DNA of 64,000 bases from Maricaulis sp963975345 (GTDB lineage Bacteria; Pseudomonadota; Alphaproteobacteria; Caulobacterales; Maricaulaceae), in assembly GCF_963975345.1 (NCBI RefSeq), contig NZ_CAXBGE010000001.1:186001-250000 (forward strand), in the 5' to 3' direction. The notes beneath the pieces were generated by a model. It had not been told where the DNA came from. It was given only the letters and a program-made list of their open reading frames with translations, and made no database searches. The translations under genes and the position numbers were made by a program. Positions 1 through 8,957 of this stretch are shown one piece after another; position 1 is the stretch's first letter; every line of letters begins with the position of its first letter.

Positions 1-353
1 ACCGGGGCGCCATGACGTTCCTCGACCGCACCGCAATCGGTGCAGATGAAGAGTTCGGCGCAGCCGCCGGGCAGGGCGTGCGTCGTGCAGCCGACAAAGG
101 CGTTGAGCGCCTCGACCTTGTGCACCAGCCCCAGCCCGATCAGAAAATCGAGCGCTCGGTAAACCGTTGGCGGCTTTGCCGATCCGGGACCGGGTTTGAG
201 CGCTTCGAGCAGGTCGTAAGCCTTCACCGGCCCATCGGCGGTGAGCACGAGTTCAAGCACCCGGCGGCGCACAGGGGTCAGCCGTTCGCCGCGCTTGGCG
301 CAGAGCGTTTCGGCAGCCTCTAGGGCTGTGAGGGTGGAATCAGGGTGCGTCAT
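1..353 (-). CDS. zur: Fur-family (Zur-type) metal regulator, 3' end cut by window
   Basis: The first 117 residues are visible; the C-terminus lies outside the window. The winged-helix region carries LTPVRRRVLELV near residues 25-37 and PPTVYRALDFL at residues 61-71, the recognition-helix segment typical of Fur proteins. The HKVEALNAFVGC segment is more like Zur than Fur. Cys104 and Cys107 (CTDC) are the structural zinc pair of the family. Fur-family proteins are cytosolic dimeric repressors that bind DNA with a metal; a zinc-uptake role is inferred from the Zur-like wording of the dimer hinge. It is transcribed away from sapC. No zinc transporter gene is visible in the window, so the target genes are unknown. 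It could also be a divergent Fur. Confidence 0.82.
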   Translation of the reverse strand, partial: MTHPDSTLTALEAAETLCAKRGERLTPVRRRVLELVLTADGPVKAYDLLEALKPGPGSAKPPTVYRALDFLIGLGLVHKVEALNAFVGCTTHALPGGCAELFICTDCGAVEERHGAP

Positions 354-590
354 GGCGATATCTAATCCCGTTTCGCGGCAAAACACACCTGCTGCGTCCG
401 TGATCGCGATGGCGGGTCGTCAAGCGTCGACTGGTCGGCCTCAAAGCGGGTACCGGCCAGCCTATTCGCCGGGCTGGAATACCGCCCTCGACGATCACCA
501 TTACGACGGACCGCAGCCAGCATGACGTCAGGCGGCAATTTCGGCATTATTCTTGCTCCAGAGAGAAATTCCTGTCCCTGCGTGGCTGCG

Positions 591-619
591 TTGCCGCCAC
601 CGGGCATATCCGCTATCTA
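591..619 (+). promoter_or_regulatory. Candidate sigma-70 promoter for sapC
   Basis: TTGCCG at 591-596 and TATCTA at 614-619 are separated by 17 bases and lie about 30 bases upstream of the sapC ATG. The rest of the 354-648 gap, shared with the divergent zur-type gene, shows no gene and no obvious palindromic operator. The call rests only on match and spacing. Confidence 0.35.
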
Positions 620-648
620 GCGCCGAAAGCAATGAAGAGGTTTCTACC

Positions 649-1437
649 ATGGCCGACGCACCAACCACCGAGGCGCGCCTCACCGGGACGGTTCCACTCT
701 ACAAGACTGTAGAGCCGCTGAACCGGACCAAACACAAAACTTACGGCGTGAAGAATATCGCCACGCCTTACAGTTTTCTGAAGGACTGGCATTTCGTTCC
801 CGCCATTGCCGGCGAGTTTTCGATCGCCAGCGGCAGCTATCCGATCATCTTCCTCGGCGACAAGAAAATGCCGGTTCTGGTGATGGGGCTGCGTCAGGGT
901 ACGAATGTGTTCGTCACTGAGGATGGCCAGTTCGACAGCGATCATTACGTACCGGCCTATGTGCGCCGCTACCCGTTCGTGAGCGCGTCCAATCCGATGG
1001 ATCAGCCATCGACCGTCTGTGTCGATGTCGATGCGCCCTTCGTCGTCAAGTCGAAGTCGGACCTGCCTTTCTTCGACGAAGCCGGCGAGCCGACCGAGTA
1101 TGTCAACAAGGCCGTCGAATTCGTCTCGGCTTTTGAAAACGACGCCAAGGTCACCGAAGCCTTCGTCGAACGTCTCCATGCGCTGGACCTGTTCGAACAG
1201 AAGAGCGTGCGGGTCGCCGATCCAAACAATCCGGACAACACCATCACGGTCGCGGAATATTGGGGCGTCTCGGAAGAGAAATTCGGCAATCTGCCGGCCG
1301 ACAAGCTTGGCGAGATGCACAAGAATGGCGATCTGTTCGCGATCTCCGCGCATTTGATGTCGTTGCAGCGCTGGGAACGCATCATGCGTCGCGTTTCGAT
1401 GCTTCCACCGGCGGCTGAAGCCAAGACCAAGGCCTAG
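649..1437 (+). CDS. sapC: SapC family protein
   Basis: 262 residues. The start is the ATG at 649, preceded by a GAAGAGG ribosome-binding site; an upstream in-frame start at 553 has no such site. Recognisable SapC-family (PF07277) stretches are the N-terminal VPLYKTVEPLNRTKH, the segment YAFLKDWHFVPAIAGEF-like (here SFLKDWHFVPAIAGEF) and YVPAYVRRYPFV near residue 105. There is no signal peptide or membrane span. SapC was named from the Campylobacter S-layer region, but in Caulobacterales these genes usually sit in TonB-receptor or polysaccharide-use loci, and the biochemical role is unknown. A strong intrinsic terminator follows the stop, so it looks monocistronic. The family call is firm; the function is not. 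Confidence 0.85.
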   Translation: MADAPTTEARLTGTVPLYKTVEPLNRTKHKTYGVKNIATPYSFLKDWHFVPAIAGEFSIASGSYPIIFLGDKKMPVLVMGLRQGTNVFVTEDGQFDSDHYVPAYVRRYPFVSASNPMDQPSTVCVDVDAPFVVKSKSDLPFFDEAGEPTEYVNKAVEFVSAFENDAKVTEAFVERLHALDLFEQKSVRVADPNNPDNTITVAEYWGVSEEKFGNLPADKLGEMHKNGDLFAISAHLMSLQRWERIMRRVSMLPPAAEAKTKA

Positions 1438-1462
1438 CCCTGCACCAAGTCATTTTGACGGC

Positions 1463-1492
1463 AACGGCCGCGCTGAAAAGCGCGGCCGTTTG
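1463..1492 (+). terminator. Rho-independent terminator after sapC
   Basis: A perfect 12-base-pair stem (1463-1474 with 1479-1490) closes a GAAA tetraloop and is followed by a short T-containing run. It lies 26 bases after the sapC stop. Confidence 0.85.
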
Positions 1493-1608
1493 CTTGTTGG
1501 CTGCGTGTCGTCGATCACCATTGCGCGATCAGGCTTCGGTCCGCAACAAATCATGAGTATATGGCGCGTCAGGGCAACTCGCGCCCGCGTCAGTTTTGAG
1601 GTCAGTCC

Positions 1609-3735
1609 ATGCGCCTTCTAGCCACACTCGCCGCGACCATTTTTTTGAGTGCGGGTATCGCGTCAACCGGGCAGGCACAACCAGGCTGGGCCTCAAGCGA
1701 GCCGATAGTCGACGCCCAGCTGGTCTCGGACGTGAGCGTCGCGGCGCCGGGTGAAGCGTTTCACATCGGGTTGCACCAGGTGATGCCGGACGGCTGGCAC
1801 ACGTATTGGCGCAATCCCGGCGATAATGGACTGCCAACCGATATCCGCTGGGACGTCCCGGCCGGCGTGACCATCGGTGAGATCGCATGGCCGGCGCCGA
1901 GCGAAATGCTGCTGGCTGAGACGATCATGGATTACGGTTATCACAATGAAATCGTTCTGCCGGTAACGGTTGAGCTGGATGCCGGCTATGCCGCGTCCGA
2001 GCTGCCCATTATTGCCCATGCCAGCTGGCTGGTGTGTGAAATCATCTGCGTGCCCGAAGAACGCACCCTGTCGCTGACCCTGCCGGTCGCGGCGCAATCG
2101 CAGCCCGATGAAGACGGACACTGGTATATCCAGGCGGCCTTCGACGCGGTGCCCCAGCCTGTCGCCGGGCTTGATGCCAAGATCGGCTTTGCCGATAGCG
2201 CGATCGTGCTGGAACTGAGCGGTGGCGATTTCTCCGCGCCCGATGCCGATTTACGCGACCTTACCTTCTTTCCCTATGATGGCAGCCTGATCCAGCATGC
2301 CGCAGCCCAGCGCGTCGAGCGCGATGCCGGCCTGACGCGGCTGATCCTGACCCCCGGCTTCCAGCCCGAACCGCAGGCCTCCCGGCTGCGTGGCGGCGTA
2401 CTGCGTTACACAATGGGATCGGGTGCGGCCGCGCGTGAAATTGCGGTCGAGATCCAGGCCCAACCAGATCGCGACATGGTGTTGCCCGCATCGGCCCCGA
2501 CAGCTGGGCCCTCATCGACCTTGCCGGCGGTCGCGCCGGGCATCATCGGCCTGCTTCTGCTCGCTTTTGGCGGTGGTTTGATCCTCAATCTGATGCCGTG
2601 CGTCTTCCCGATCCTGTCGATCAAGGTGCTGCAATTCGTTGAAGCGGCGCACGCTGATCCACATCGGGTCAAACGCCATTCCCTGTTCTTCCTCGCCGGT
2701 GTCGTGTTGAGCTTTGTTGCGCTGGCCGCGGTGTTGGTCGGGCTGCGTGAGTTCGGCTTGCCGGTCGGTTGGGGCTTCCAGCTACAGGTGCCCGTGGTGG
2801 TCGCGGCCCTCACGCTGCTGTTGTTCGCGATCGGTCTCAACCTGCTCGGCGTGTTCGAGATCGGGACCAGTCTTCAGGGTGTCGGCGGTGGTTTGAGCCA
2901 GAAGCCGGGCGCCCAGGGCGCCTTCTTCACTGGCATCCTCGCCGTGATTGTCGCCGCGCCTTGCGTTGGACCCTTGGCCGCCGGTGCACTAGGGCTGGCG
3001 CTGACGCAGCCGGTTGGCGTGGTATTATTGGTTTCGGCCGCGATGGGGGTCGGACTGGCCGCGCCCTTCGTGCTGATCAGTTTCGCACCGGCGCTGCAGC
3101 GCTTTATCCCCAAGCCGGGCCGCTGGATGGAGCAGTTCAAGCAATTCCTCGCCTTCCCGATGTTCGCCTCGGTGCTTTGGCTCAGCTGGGTGCTGGTGAT
3201 CCAATCCGGGCCGTCAGGCCTGTTGCTGCTCGGTATCGGCCTGTTGACCCTCAGCCTGGCAATCTGGGCGCGTAAACAGAAACACCTGGCTTGGACGATT
3301 GTCGCGGTCCTGGCGCTACTGACCGGTCTGGCGTCGACCTTGGCCATCGCCCGCCTTCCGGCCGCGACCAATGCGCCGAGCCTGGCAATCGGCGAAGAAG
3401 TTTGGTCACGCGAGCGCGTCGCGGAATTGCGGGCGGCGGGGCAGCCGATCTTTGTCGATGTCACGGCGGCTTGGTGCGTCACCTGTCAGGTCAACAAGCT
3501 GGGCGCGCTCAGCGACCGCGCCGTGCTGGACGCGTTCGAGCAATATGGTGTGGTTGAAATGCGCGCCGACTGGACCAATCGCAATGACGAGATCGCGGCG
3601 CTGATTGCCGAGCATGGCCAAGCTGGCGTGCCGCTCTATCTGGTCTATCCGGCGGATGGTGGCCCGGCGCGGGTTCTGCCATCGGTCTTGACGCGCGATA
3701 TCGTCATCAACGCCCTCGCCGAAGCGGCCGGCTGA
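1609..3735 (+). CDS. ScsB/DsbD-type transmembrane thiol:disulfide interchange protein
   Basis: 708 residues. A signal peptide (about 1-24) leads into a periplasmic DsbD/ScsB N-terminal domain containing Cys143 and Cys147 (LVCEIICVPE). From about residue 305 there is a multi-span membrane domain with the two conserved DsbD cysteines in MPCVFPILS (Cys331) and APCVGP (Cys451). A C-terminal thioredoxin-like domain carries the active-site motif WCVTC (Cys623, Cys626). Proteins of this build pass electrons from cytoplasmic thioredoxin across the inner membrane to periplasmic thiol proteins. All three redox pairs are present, so it should be active. The longer N-terminal domain is more ScsB-like than classic DsbD. 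It stands alone, with its own upstream gap. Confidence 0.9.
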   Translation: MRLLATLAATIFLSAGIASTGQAQPGWASSEPIVDAQLVSDVSVAAPGEAFHIGLHQVMPDGWHTYWRNPGDNGLPTDIRWDVPAGVTIGEIAWPAPSEMLLAETIMDYGYHNEIVLPVTVELDAGYAASELPIIAHASWLVCEIICVPEERTLSLTLPVAAQSQPDEDGHWYIQAAFDAVPQPVAGLDAKIGFADSAIVLELSGGDFSAPDADLRDLTFFPYDGSLIQHAAAQRVERDAGLTRLILTPGFQPEPQASRLRGGVLRYTMGSGAAAREIAVEIQAQPDRDMVLPASAPTAGPSSTLPAVAPGIIGLLLLAFGGGLILNLMPCVFPILSIKVLQFVEAAHADPHRVKRHSLFFLAGVVLSFVALAAVLVGLREFGLPVGWGFQLQVPVVVAALTLLLFAIGLNLLGVFEIGTSLQGVGGGLSQKPGAQGAFFTGILAVIVAAPCVGPLAAGALGLALTQPVGVVLLVSAAMGVGLAAPFVLISFAPALQRFIPKPGRWMEQFKQFLAFPMFASVLWLSWVLVIQSGPSGLLLLGIGLLTLSLAIWARKQKHLAWTIVAVLALLTGLASTLAIARLPAATNAPSLAIGEEVWSRERVAELRAAGQPIFVDVTAAWCVTCQVNKLGALSDRAVLDAFEQYGVVEMRADWTNRNDEIAALIAEHGQAGVPLYLVYPADGGPARVLPSVLTRDIVINALAEAAG

Positions 3736-3743
3736 GCCGGGCT

Positions 3744-4214
3744 CTAGTCGTGTGAGGCAGGGCAGGTGCCCGGCGGACCCAGCGTGTCTGGCAATTCCGC
3801 GCCATCGGCGGCCGGTGCGATTTCGGCAGCGTCATGCATCAGGGCCGCGATCTCGCGATAGACCCGGGCCTGGTCGGCGGCTGTCTCGGCGGCATTGAGC
3901 GCTTCCAGACGGCTGGCGGCATCGCCGGACATGCCACGGAAAATACAGCGCAAATCAATCGGACCGCCGGCCTCATCAATGGCGCGGCTGAGCCGCATCG
4001 CATCGGCGGAGAACTGGTCGAGATCGAATTGCAACGGGTCGTCGAGATCGATCGCCTCGGCGGGGGCGGCCGGTCGCTCGGCGGCGTAATCGGCGCGATG
4101 CTGGGCCTGTTCGGCGATATTGCGGGCCTGATCAGCGAGATCGGCACCCGGTTCGGCCAAGGCCGCCGAACTGGCGAGGAGAAGGCCGGCGAGGGCGGGC
4201 AGGAAAAGGCGCAT
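3744..4214 (-). CDS. Small secreted protein of unknown function
   Basis: 156 residues. A clear signal peptide (MRLFLPALAGLLLASSAALA, about 1-20) precedes an alanine- and acid-rich, mostly helical mature region. There are two cysteines, one in the RCIFRGM segment and one near the C-terminus, which could form a disulfide in the periplasm. I recognise no family. The gene converges on the DsbD-like gene with only 8 bases between the stops, and it is transcribed away from hisS. A periplasmic location is inferred from the signal peptide. Confidence 0.65.
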   Translation of the reverse strand: MRLFLPALAGLLLASSAALAEPGADLADQARNIAEQAQHRADYAAERPAAPAEAIDLDDPLQFDLDQFSADAMRLSRAIDEAGGPIDLRCIFRGMSGDAASRLEALNAAETAADQARVYREIAALMHDAAEIAPAADGAELPDTLGPPGTCPASHD

Positions 4215-4414
4215 GACGAGACTTCCGGCGACTAACGATCGGGTTGAAGCCTAGCAGCAAGAGTTTGACCGCCGGTGAATCTCACGACGCAAGGCGCTGA
4301 ACTGGTGAAAAAACTGGTTCCCAGGAGCGTGTTCGATATTGAAGAGCGCTGACAGACGAGCGATTGCCTGCTTTACAGGGGGCAGGCCATCCACAGATCC
4401 AGCCGGAGAGTTTC

Positions 4415-5899
4415 ATGAGCGCGAAGAAACCGTTTCGTCCCAAGGCCCGCCGTCCACGCGGTTTCGAGGATCGCTCCGGATCGGTGCTGCGCGCGGAACG
4501 CCATCTCGTCGAGACCGCCAGCCGGATCTATGACGATTGGGGCTTCGAGCCGCTACAGACGCCGGCCTTCGAATTCGCCGATGCGCTCGGCAAACACCTG
4601 CCCGATGAGGACCGTCCCAATGAGGGCGTGTTCGCGCTCGAGGATGATGACGGCCAATGGCTGTCGCTGCGCTATGACCACACCGCGCCGCTGGCCCGTT
4701 TTGTCGCCGAGAATTTCCAGGACCTCAACAAGCCCTATCGCCGCTATCAGGCTGGCGATGTCTGGCGCAATGAAAAGCCCGGCCCGGGACGTTTCCGGCA
4801 ATTTGTCCAGTGCGATGCCGATACTGTCGGTGCACCCGGCCCGGCGGCCGATGCCGAGATGATCGCCCTGTCGGCCGAAGTGATGCGCGCGGTTGGCCTC
4901 GCCGACGGCGAGTATCTGATCCGGGTCAATGACCGGCGCATTCTCGACGGCGTGCTGGAAAGCATCGGTGCCGCCGAGCCCGAGCGCCGCATGCGGGTTC
5001 TGCGCGCGGCCGACAAGCTCGACCGGCTGGGCCGCAATGGCGTCGCCGATCTGCTTGGCGCCGGGCGCAAGGACGAATCGGGCGATTTCACACCGGGTGC
5101 CGGGCTGGAGCTTGCGGGCATTGAAACAATTCTCGCCTTCCTCGATTCCACCGGCGGCAGCCGCAGCGACGTGATCGGCCGGCTCGAGCCGCTGGTCGGT
5201 CAGTCGGAGACCGGGCGGCTTGGTCTCGCGGCGCTGGGCGAGATCGACAATGTGCTCTCCGCCATCGGTGTCGGCGATAACCGTGCCGTGTTTGACCCCT
5301 CCGTCGTGCGCGGCCTGGGCTATTATACCGGCCCCGTTTATGAGGCCGAATTGCTGGCGACGGCGACTTATGATGACGGCAAGCCGATCCAGTTTGGCTC
5401 GGTCGGCGGCGGAGGCCGCTATGATGATCTCGTCGCGCGCTTCACCGGCCAGGCCGTGCCGGCGACCGGATTCTCCTTCGGCGTCAGCCGTTTTGCCGCT
5501 GCGCTGGCGGCGCTCGGCCGTGTTGGTGCGGGTCAGGAACGTCCGCTGGTGATCGTGATCGCGGCGGAAAAAGACCAGTCGGCGCGCTATCTCGCCATGG
5601 CATCGGAACTGCGCGCGGCCGGCTTCCGCGCCGAGGCCTTCGCCGGTGGCGGCAATATGGGCAAACAGCTGAAGTATGCCGACCGGCGCGGCGCCGTTGC
5701 GGCGGTGATTATTGGCTCGGACGAGCGCGAACAGGGTGTGGTGACGATCAAGGATCTCAAACTTGGCGCCCGGCTGGCCTCGCAGATCAGCGATAACCGC
5801 GAATGGCGTGAAGAGCAGCCGGCCCAGATCACTGTCGCTGGTGATGCCTGGATCGAGGCTGTACGCACCGTGGCCGGACGTGACGGGAAGTCTGTTTGA
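4415..5899 (+). CDS. hisS: Histidine--tRNA ligase
   Basis: 494 residues from the ATG at 4415, which has a CCGGAGAG ribosome-binding site just upstream; an in-frame start 17 codons earlier lacks support. It is a class II synthetase with the N-terminal RRPRGFEDRSG segment, motif 2 with YRRYQAGDVWRNEKPGPGRFRQF (only the family pattern is noted), the histidine-binding GLGYYTGPVYEAE segment, and motif 3 containing FSFGVSRF. A C-terminal anticodon-binding domain follows. It charges tRNA-His in the cytoplasm. It is monocistronic in this view: the upstream gene is divergent and no coding region follows on the same strand for nearly 1.9 kb. Confidence 0.95.
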   Translation: MSAKKPFRPKARRPRGFEDRSGSVLRAERHLVETASRIYDDWGFEPLQTPAFEFADALGKHLPDEDRPNEGVFALEDDDGQWLSLRYDHTAPLARFVAENFQDLNKPYRRYQAGDVWRNEKPGPGRFRQFVQCDADTVGAPGPAADAEMIALSAEVMRAVGLADGEYLIRVNDRRILDGVLESIGAAEPERRMRVLRAADKLDRLGRNGVADLLGAGRKDESGDFTPGAGLELAGIETILAFLDSTGGSRSDVIGRLEPLVGQSETGRLGLAALGEIDNVLSAIGVGDNRAVFDPSVVRGLGYYTGPVYEAELLATATYDDGKPIQFGSVGGGGRYDDLVARFTGQAVPATGFSFGVSRFAAALAALGRVGAGQERPLVIVIAAEKDQSARYLAMASELRAAGFRAEAFAGGGNMGKQLKYADRRGAVAAVIIGSDEREQGVVTIKDLKLGARLASQISDNREWREEQPAQITVAGDAWIEAVRTVAGRDGKSV

Positions 5900-5944
5900 G
5901 CTGTAAAGAAATAACCATCTTCAACTGAAATTGCGGAGACTAGG

Positions 5945-5972
5945 GTTGACCTTACATGACCTCTACGTCAAC
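5945..5972. promoter_or_regulatory. 28-bp inverted repeat with GTTGAC/GTCAAC arms, possible MerR- or other operator
   Basis: GTTGAC (5945-5950) and GTCAAC (5967-5972) frame a 16-base centre that also contains TGACC repeats. The left arm overlaps a TTGACC -35-like hexamer. No gene starts just downstream on either strand, so its target is unclear. Confidence 0.25.
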
Positions 5973-6052
5973 GTCGCGCCTGGACCGGGCCTGACCGTCT
6001 AGTCCTTGGCGTTTCGGGGAGAAACGTCCTTTATCGACCAACCGCAAATTTC

Positions 6053-6082
6053 GGGGCTGGCTTAGGCCAGCCCCGCCTTTTT
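6053..6082 (+). terminator. Rho-independent terminator downstream of hisS
   Basis: GGGGCTGGC pairs with GCCAGCCCC around a short loop, and a run of five T follows. It sits about 150 bases after the hisS stop, so it ends either the hisS message or a short RNA from this gap. Confidence 0.75.
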
Positions 6083-6119
6083 GCCCACTCCGACACTCCT
6101 TGGTCATCCGGTTCGGAAC

Positions 6120-6150
6120 GCAAAAGGGCCAGCTTGCGCCGGCCCTTTCG
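6120..6150 (-). terminator. Rho-independent terminator for the 6177-7406 gene
   Basis: Read on the minus strand, AAAGGGCC (6141-6148) pairs with GGCCCTTT (6123-6130) and runs into T residues. It lies about 30 bases beyond the stop of the minus-strand heptad-repeat protein gene, which supports that strand as the coding one. Confidence 0.7.
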
Positions 6151-6176
6151 TCTGTCATTTCGATTCGTTTCGGGAC

Positions 6177-7406
6177 CTATTTCTCGCCATCGGCGCCGTC
6201 GGTCTCGAATTCAAACTCGAACACCCGACGATCATTGTCAGCATCATCGCTGCGCAAAACGATGACCCGGCGGCCGGTCAGATCGACCTCGCTGGCGCTG
6301 CCATCTTCGCGATTGAGGCGGACAATCCGCCGCTCCTGGCGGCGGCCTTCACCGGTCCGGCCACCGGCCAGCCGGTCGGCTTCGAGCTGGTTGAGCCAGC
6401 TGACCAGATCATCGCCGGTCTGTTCCTCGCCATTGACCCAGATCTGCCGGCGGCCGTCATCGCTGCTTTCGACGCGAATATCCTGCTCGTCGTGCCGACC
6501 ATTATCCATCGACGGGTCTTGAGACATGCTGTGGTGACGCTCGACGCGGGCCTCATTGCGCGCGACCCGAACCGCGTCGCGCTCGACGCGCACGTGGTGA
6601 CGTTCGACGCGTGCCGCTTCGCGCTCACCCCGCGCGGAATCGCGCTGGACCCGAGCCTCGTCGCGGGCGGCGCGGGCTTCGTCGCGGCCGGCTCGCGCCG
6701 CTTCGCGGGCGACATGACGCATTTCGACGCTCGCGCGGCGGCTCTCATCGCGCCCTTCCAGGGCGGCCTCGCGCATCTCGCCGCGCATGGCCTCCATCGC
6801 TTGGCGGATCTCCTCGCGGGCATTCTCCATGGATGCGCGGGCGGTTTCGCGCTCGGCTTCGGTCATGGCGCCCCAATCGCGCGAATCGCTTTCGATGAGC
6901 ACATCGTGATCCAGACCCTCGAGGGCGGCCTCAAGCGAGGCCATCACGTCGTGCTCCATGCCTTCGGAATCGAACTCGAACCGGAACTGATCCATATCAC
7001 CAGCCATGCGCGCCGCATTCTCGGCGCGTTCGGCCATGTGCATGACGAACTGGCTGTCGAAGCGATCCCTGTCGCCGCCATTCAAAACCCGGATTTCATC
7101 GCCATCGACGATGATGGTGGTCGCGCCGTCGGCCTCGACCTCCTGTCCGTCAATGACCACGTGATTGCCGTGGATCTGGACCTCTTGGCCATTAATTGTC
7201 AGCCGGGAATCGGCCCCGCTTCCCTGCATGTGGATGGTCCGCTCGCCGTCCTCGCCGCGAATCTCGATCACGGTGCCGCCCTGGGTCCAGGTCATGGCGT
7301 GATCATTGGCGACGCGAACGCCCGGATGCCGGTTGTCGTCATCGACCGCCCAAGCTGCGGTCCCGGCCAGAGTGACGGCTGCTGTGGCGAGCAGGAAGGT
7401 CTTCAT
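6177..7406 (-). CDS. Secreted protein with an Arg/Glu/Ala heptad-repeat coiled coil
   Basis: 409 residues. A signal peptide (about 1-20) leads into a beta-rich segment with short repeats such as INGQEVQIHG and IDGQEVEADG. From about residue 190 to 300 there is a highly charged helical stretch in which RDEAR-type units recur every seven residues (RDEARAARDEARVQRDSARG and relatives). The C-terminal part again looks beta-rich. The gene has a ribosome-binding site (AAAGGGAC) 8 bases before the ATG and its own terminator. I recognise no family. A periplasmic or envelope coiled-coil protein is the inference. Confidence 0.7.
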   Translation of the reverse strand: MKTFLLATAAVTLAGTAAWAVDDDNRHPGVRVANDHAMTWTQGGTVIEIRGEDGERTIHMQGSGADSRLTINGQEVQIHGNHVVIDGQEVEADGATTIIVDGDEIRVLNGGDRDRFDSQFVMHMAERAENAARMAGDMDQFRFEFDSEGMEHDVMASLEAALEGLDHDVLIESDSRDWGAMTEAERETARASMENAREEIRQAMEAMRGEMREAALEGRDESRRASVEMRHVAREAARAGRDEARAARDEARVQRDSARGEREAARVERHHVRVERDAVRVARNEARVERHHSMSQDPSMDNGRHDEQDIRVESSDDGRRQIWVNGEEQTGDDLVSWLNQLEADRLAGGRTGEGRRQERRIVRLNREDGSASEVDLTGRRVIVLRSDDADNDRRVFEFEFETDGADGEK

Positions 7407-7750
7407 GATGTGTCCCTTTCATCGGATGTGATGCGCACAGTGGATGGCGCAGCATTACCGCGTCTTGGCTCCGAGCTGAATATTTGGAAAGTTTACGCCG
7501 GACGGCCGGTCTTGGCGAACCGGGTCGTTCCTGCGTTGAAAGAGGCGCGACGCTTGGTTGGCGCCGCGCCAAGTCACTGCAGGGGCCGCAGATCGTGACA
7601 AGAGCGGCTGACCGGCAGACTGGCGTTCCCAAACCTACAAAACTCTGGCGGCGGTGTGACGATTCCGCAATCCGACCTTCATCTTGCGCTTGCCTCGACG
7701 GCCTGCGCTTTGCATGGTGACCACGAGTTTGTTCGCTTCGGAGTTCCCCC
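7407..7750. other. Divergent intergenic gap without a recognisable gene
   Basis: This 344-base gap between the divergent heptad-repeat gene and the GH3 gene must hold both promoters. I see a short palindrome (TTGGCGC-C-GCGCCAA, 7558-7572) and no coding region with a credible start. Confidence 0.5.
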
Positions 7751-8863
7751 ATGACCCATCCCGACCAGGGGCCTGATCGCCGGAGCGTTTTGCGCTGGGC
7801 TGCTGCCGGGGCCGGCCTCAGCCTGCTGCCCGCATCTTACGCCTTCGGCGAGGCGATGAGCCTGGAGCAACGTGTTGGGCAGATGCTGCTGCTCGGCTTC
7901 ATCGGTTCGACGGTTGATACCGGCGGCGCTGACCAGATCGCCGGGCATCTCGCCAGTGGACGGATCGGCGGCGTGCTCTTCCTGCGCCATAATGTGCGCA
8001 GCCGCGAGGGCGTTGAAGGCCTGACGGCGCGCTTTCGTGAGATTGATCCGACAGCCTGGATGGCGGTCGACCAAGAGGGCGGGCTGGTGCAGCGCCTGTC
8101 GCGTGATCTCGGCTATACCGCGATCCCGCGCGCCTTGATCGTGGCGCAAAGCGACAGTGTTGAGCAGGCCAAGGCCGTTTATAGCGAAGCAGCCGATGAA
8201 TTCGTCGCCGCCGGTTTCGACCTCAACCTCGCCCCTGTCGCAGATCTCAATGACCCGGAAAACGCCGTCATCGGCGTGCATGGACGCTCCTATGGCAATG
8301 ATGGCGAAACCGTCGCCGCCTATGCCGCGGCCTTTATCGAGGCCTATGACGAGGCCGGGGTCGTCTGCGCCATCAAGCATTTCCCCGGCCATGGCCATTC
8401 GCGTGGCGACAGCCATGCCGGCTTTGTCGACATCACCGACACCTGGAGCGAGGCCGAGCTCGACCCCTTCCGCCGTCTGATCAATGCCGGTGAAGCGCAG
8501 CTGATCATGGGCGGCCATCTCACCAATCGCCATCTCGATCCGACCGGCGTGCCGATCACCTTCTCGGCGCCCGTGATCGAAGACCTGCTGCGCGGCCAGA
8601 TGGGCTATACCGGCGCCGTCATGACCGATGATCTCGACATGGGCGCGATCCACGAGAATTACTCCCAGCGCGAAGCCGTGCTGCGTTCGATCGAGGCCGG
8701 CAATGACATCATCATGCTCTCCAACTCCGCCGCGCCAGACCCGCAATTGCCGCAACGCGTTCTCGGCTGGGTCAGCGAAGCGATCACCGAAGGCCGCCTG
8801 ACCGAAGCGCGGATCGACCAGTCGGTCGCGCGGATTGCGGCGCTAAGGGCCGTGTCTGGATAG
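7751..8863 (+). CDS. GH3 beta-N-acetylhexosaminidase-like enzyme with Tat-type leader
   Basis: 370 residues. The N-terminus has twin arginines (PDRRSVLRWAAAGAGLS) before a hydrophobic segment, a Tat-type signal. The rest is a single GH3 TIM-barrel domain as in NagZ: substrate-site motif KHFPGHG near residue 210, the SHAGFVDI segment with the catalytic Asp-His loop, and TDDLDMGA near residue 293, whose Asp is the expected nucleophile. NagZ removes beta-linked N-acetylglucosamine from muropeptides and is usually cytosolic. A Tat leader would place this one in the periplasm, which is unusual. An exported GH3 glucosidase is the alternative. Confidence 0.85.
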   Translation: MTHPDQGPDRRSVLRWAAAGAGLSLLPASYAFGEAMSLEQRVGQMLLLGFIGSTVDTGGADQIAGHLASGRIGGVLFLRHNVRSREGVEGLTARFREIDPTAWMAVDQEGGLVQRLSRDLGYTAIPRALIVAQSDSVEQAKAVYSEAADEFVAAGFDLNLAPVADLNDPENAVIGVHGRSYGNDGETVAAYAAAFIEAYDEAGVVCAIKHFPGHGHSRGDSHAGFVDITDTWSEAELDPFRRLINAGEAQLIMGGHLTNRHLDPTGVPITFSAPVIEDLLRGQMGYTGAVMTDDLDMGAIHENYSQREAVLRSIEAGNDIIMLSNSAAPDPQLPQRVLGWVSEAITEGRLTEARIDQSVARIAALRAVSG

Positions 8864-8957
8864 TTGGCTGAGGGCGACGGAAGGCTGGTGTGTGCCTCGG
8901 TTTTCTGGGACGCCTCTTGCAACTATACCTTAGGCTCGCAAGCGCATCGGAATTCCA

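Noticed and set aside
362..607. Minus-strand frame of 81 residues between zur and sapC
   Set aside because: No ribosome-binding site, no family, and it covers the promoter region needed by both neighbours.
5952..6158. Minus-strand frame of 68 residues in the gap after hisS
   Set aside because: It runs through the strong plus-strand terminator stem, has no ribosome-binding site and no protein-like character.
6081..7598. Plus-strand open frame of 505 residues over the heptad-repeat gene
   Set aside because: The minus-strand gene has a signal peptide, a ribosome-binding site and a terminator in the right place; the plus frame is a by-product of GC-rich codon use.
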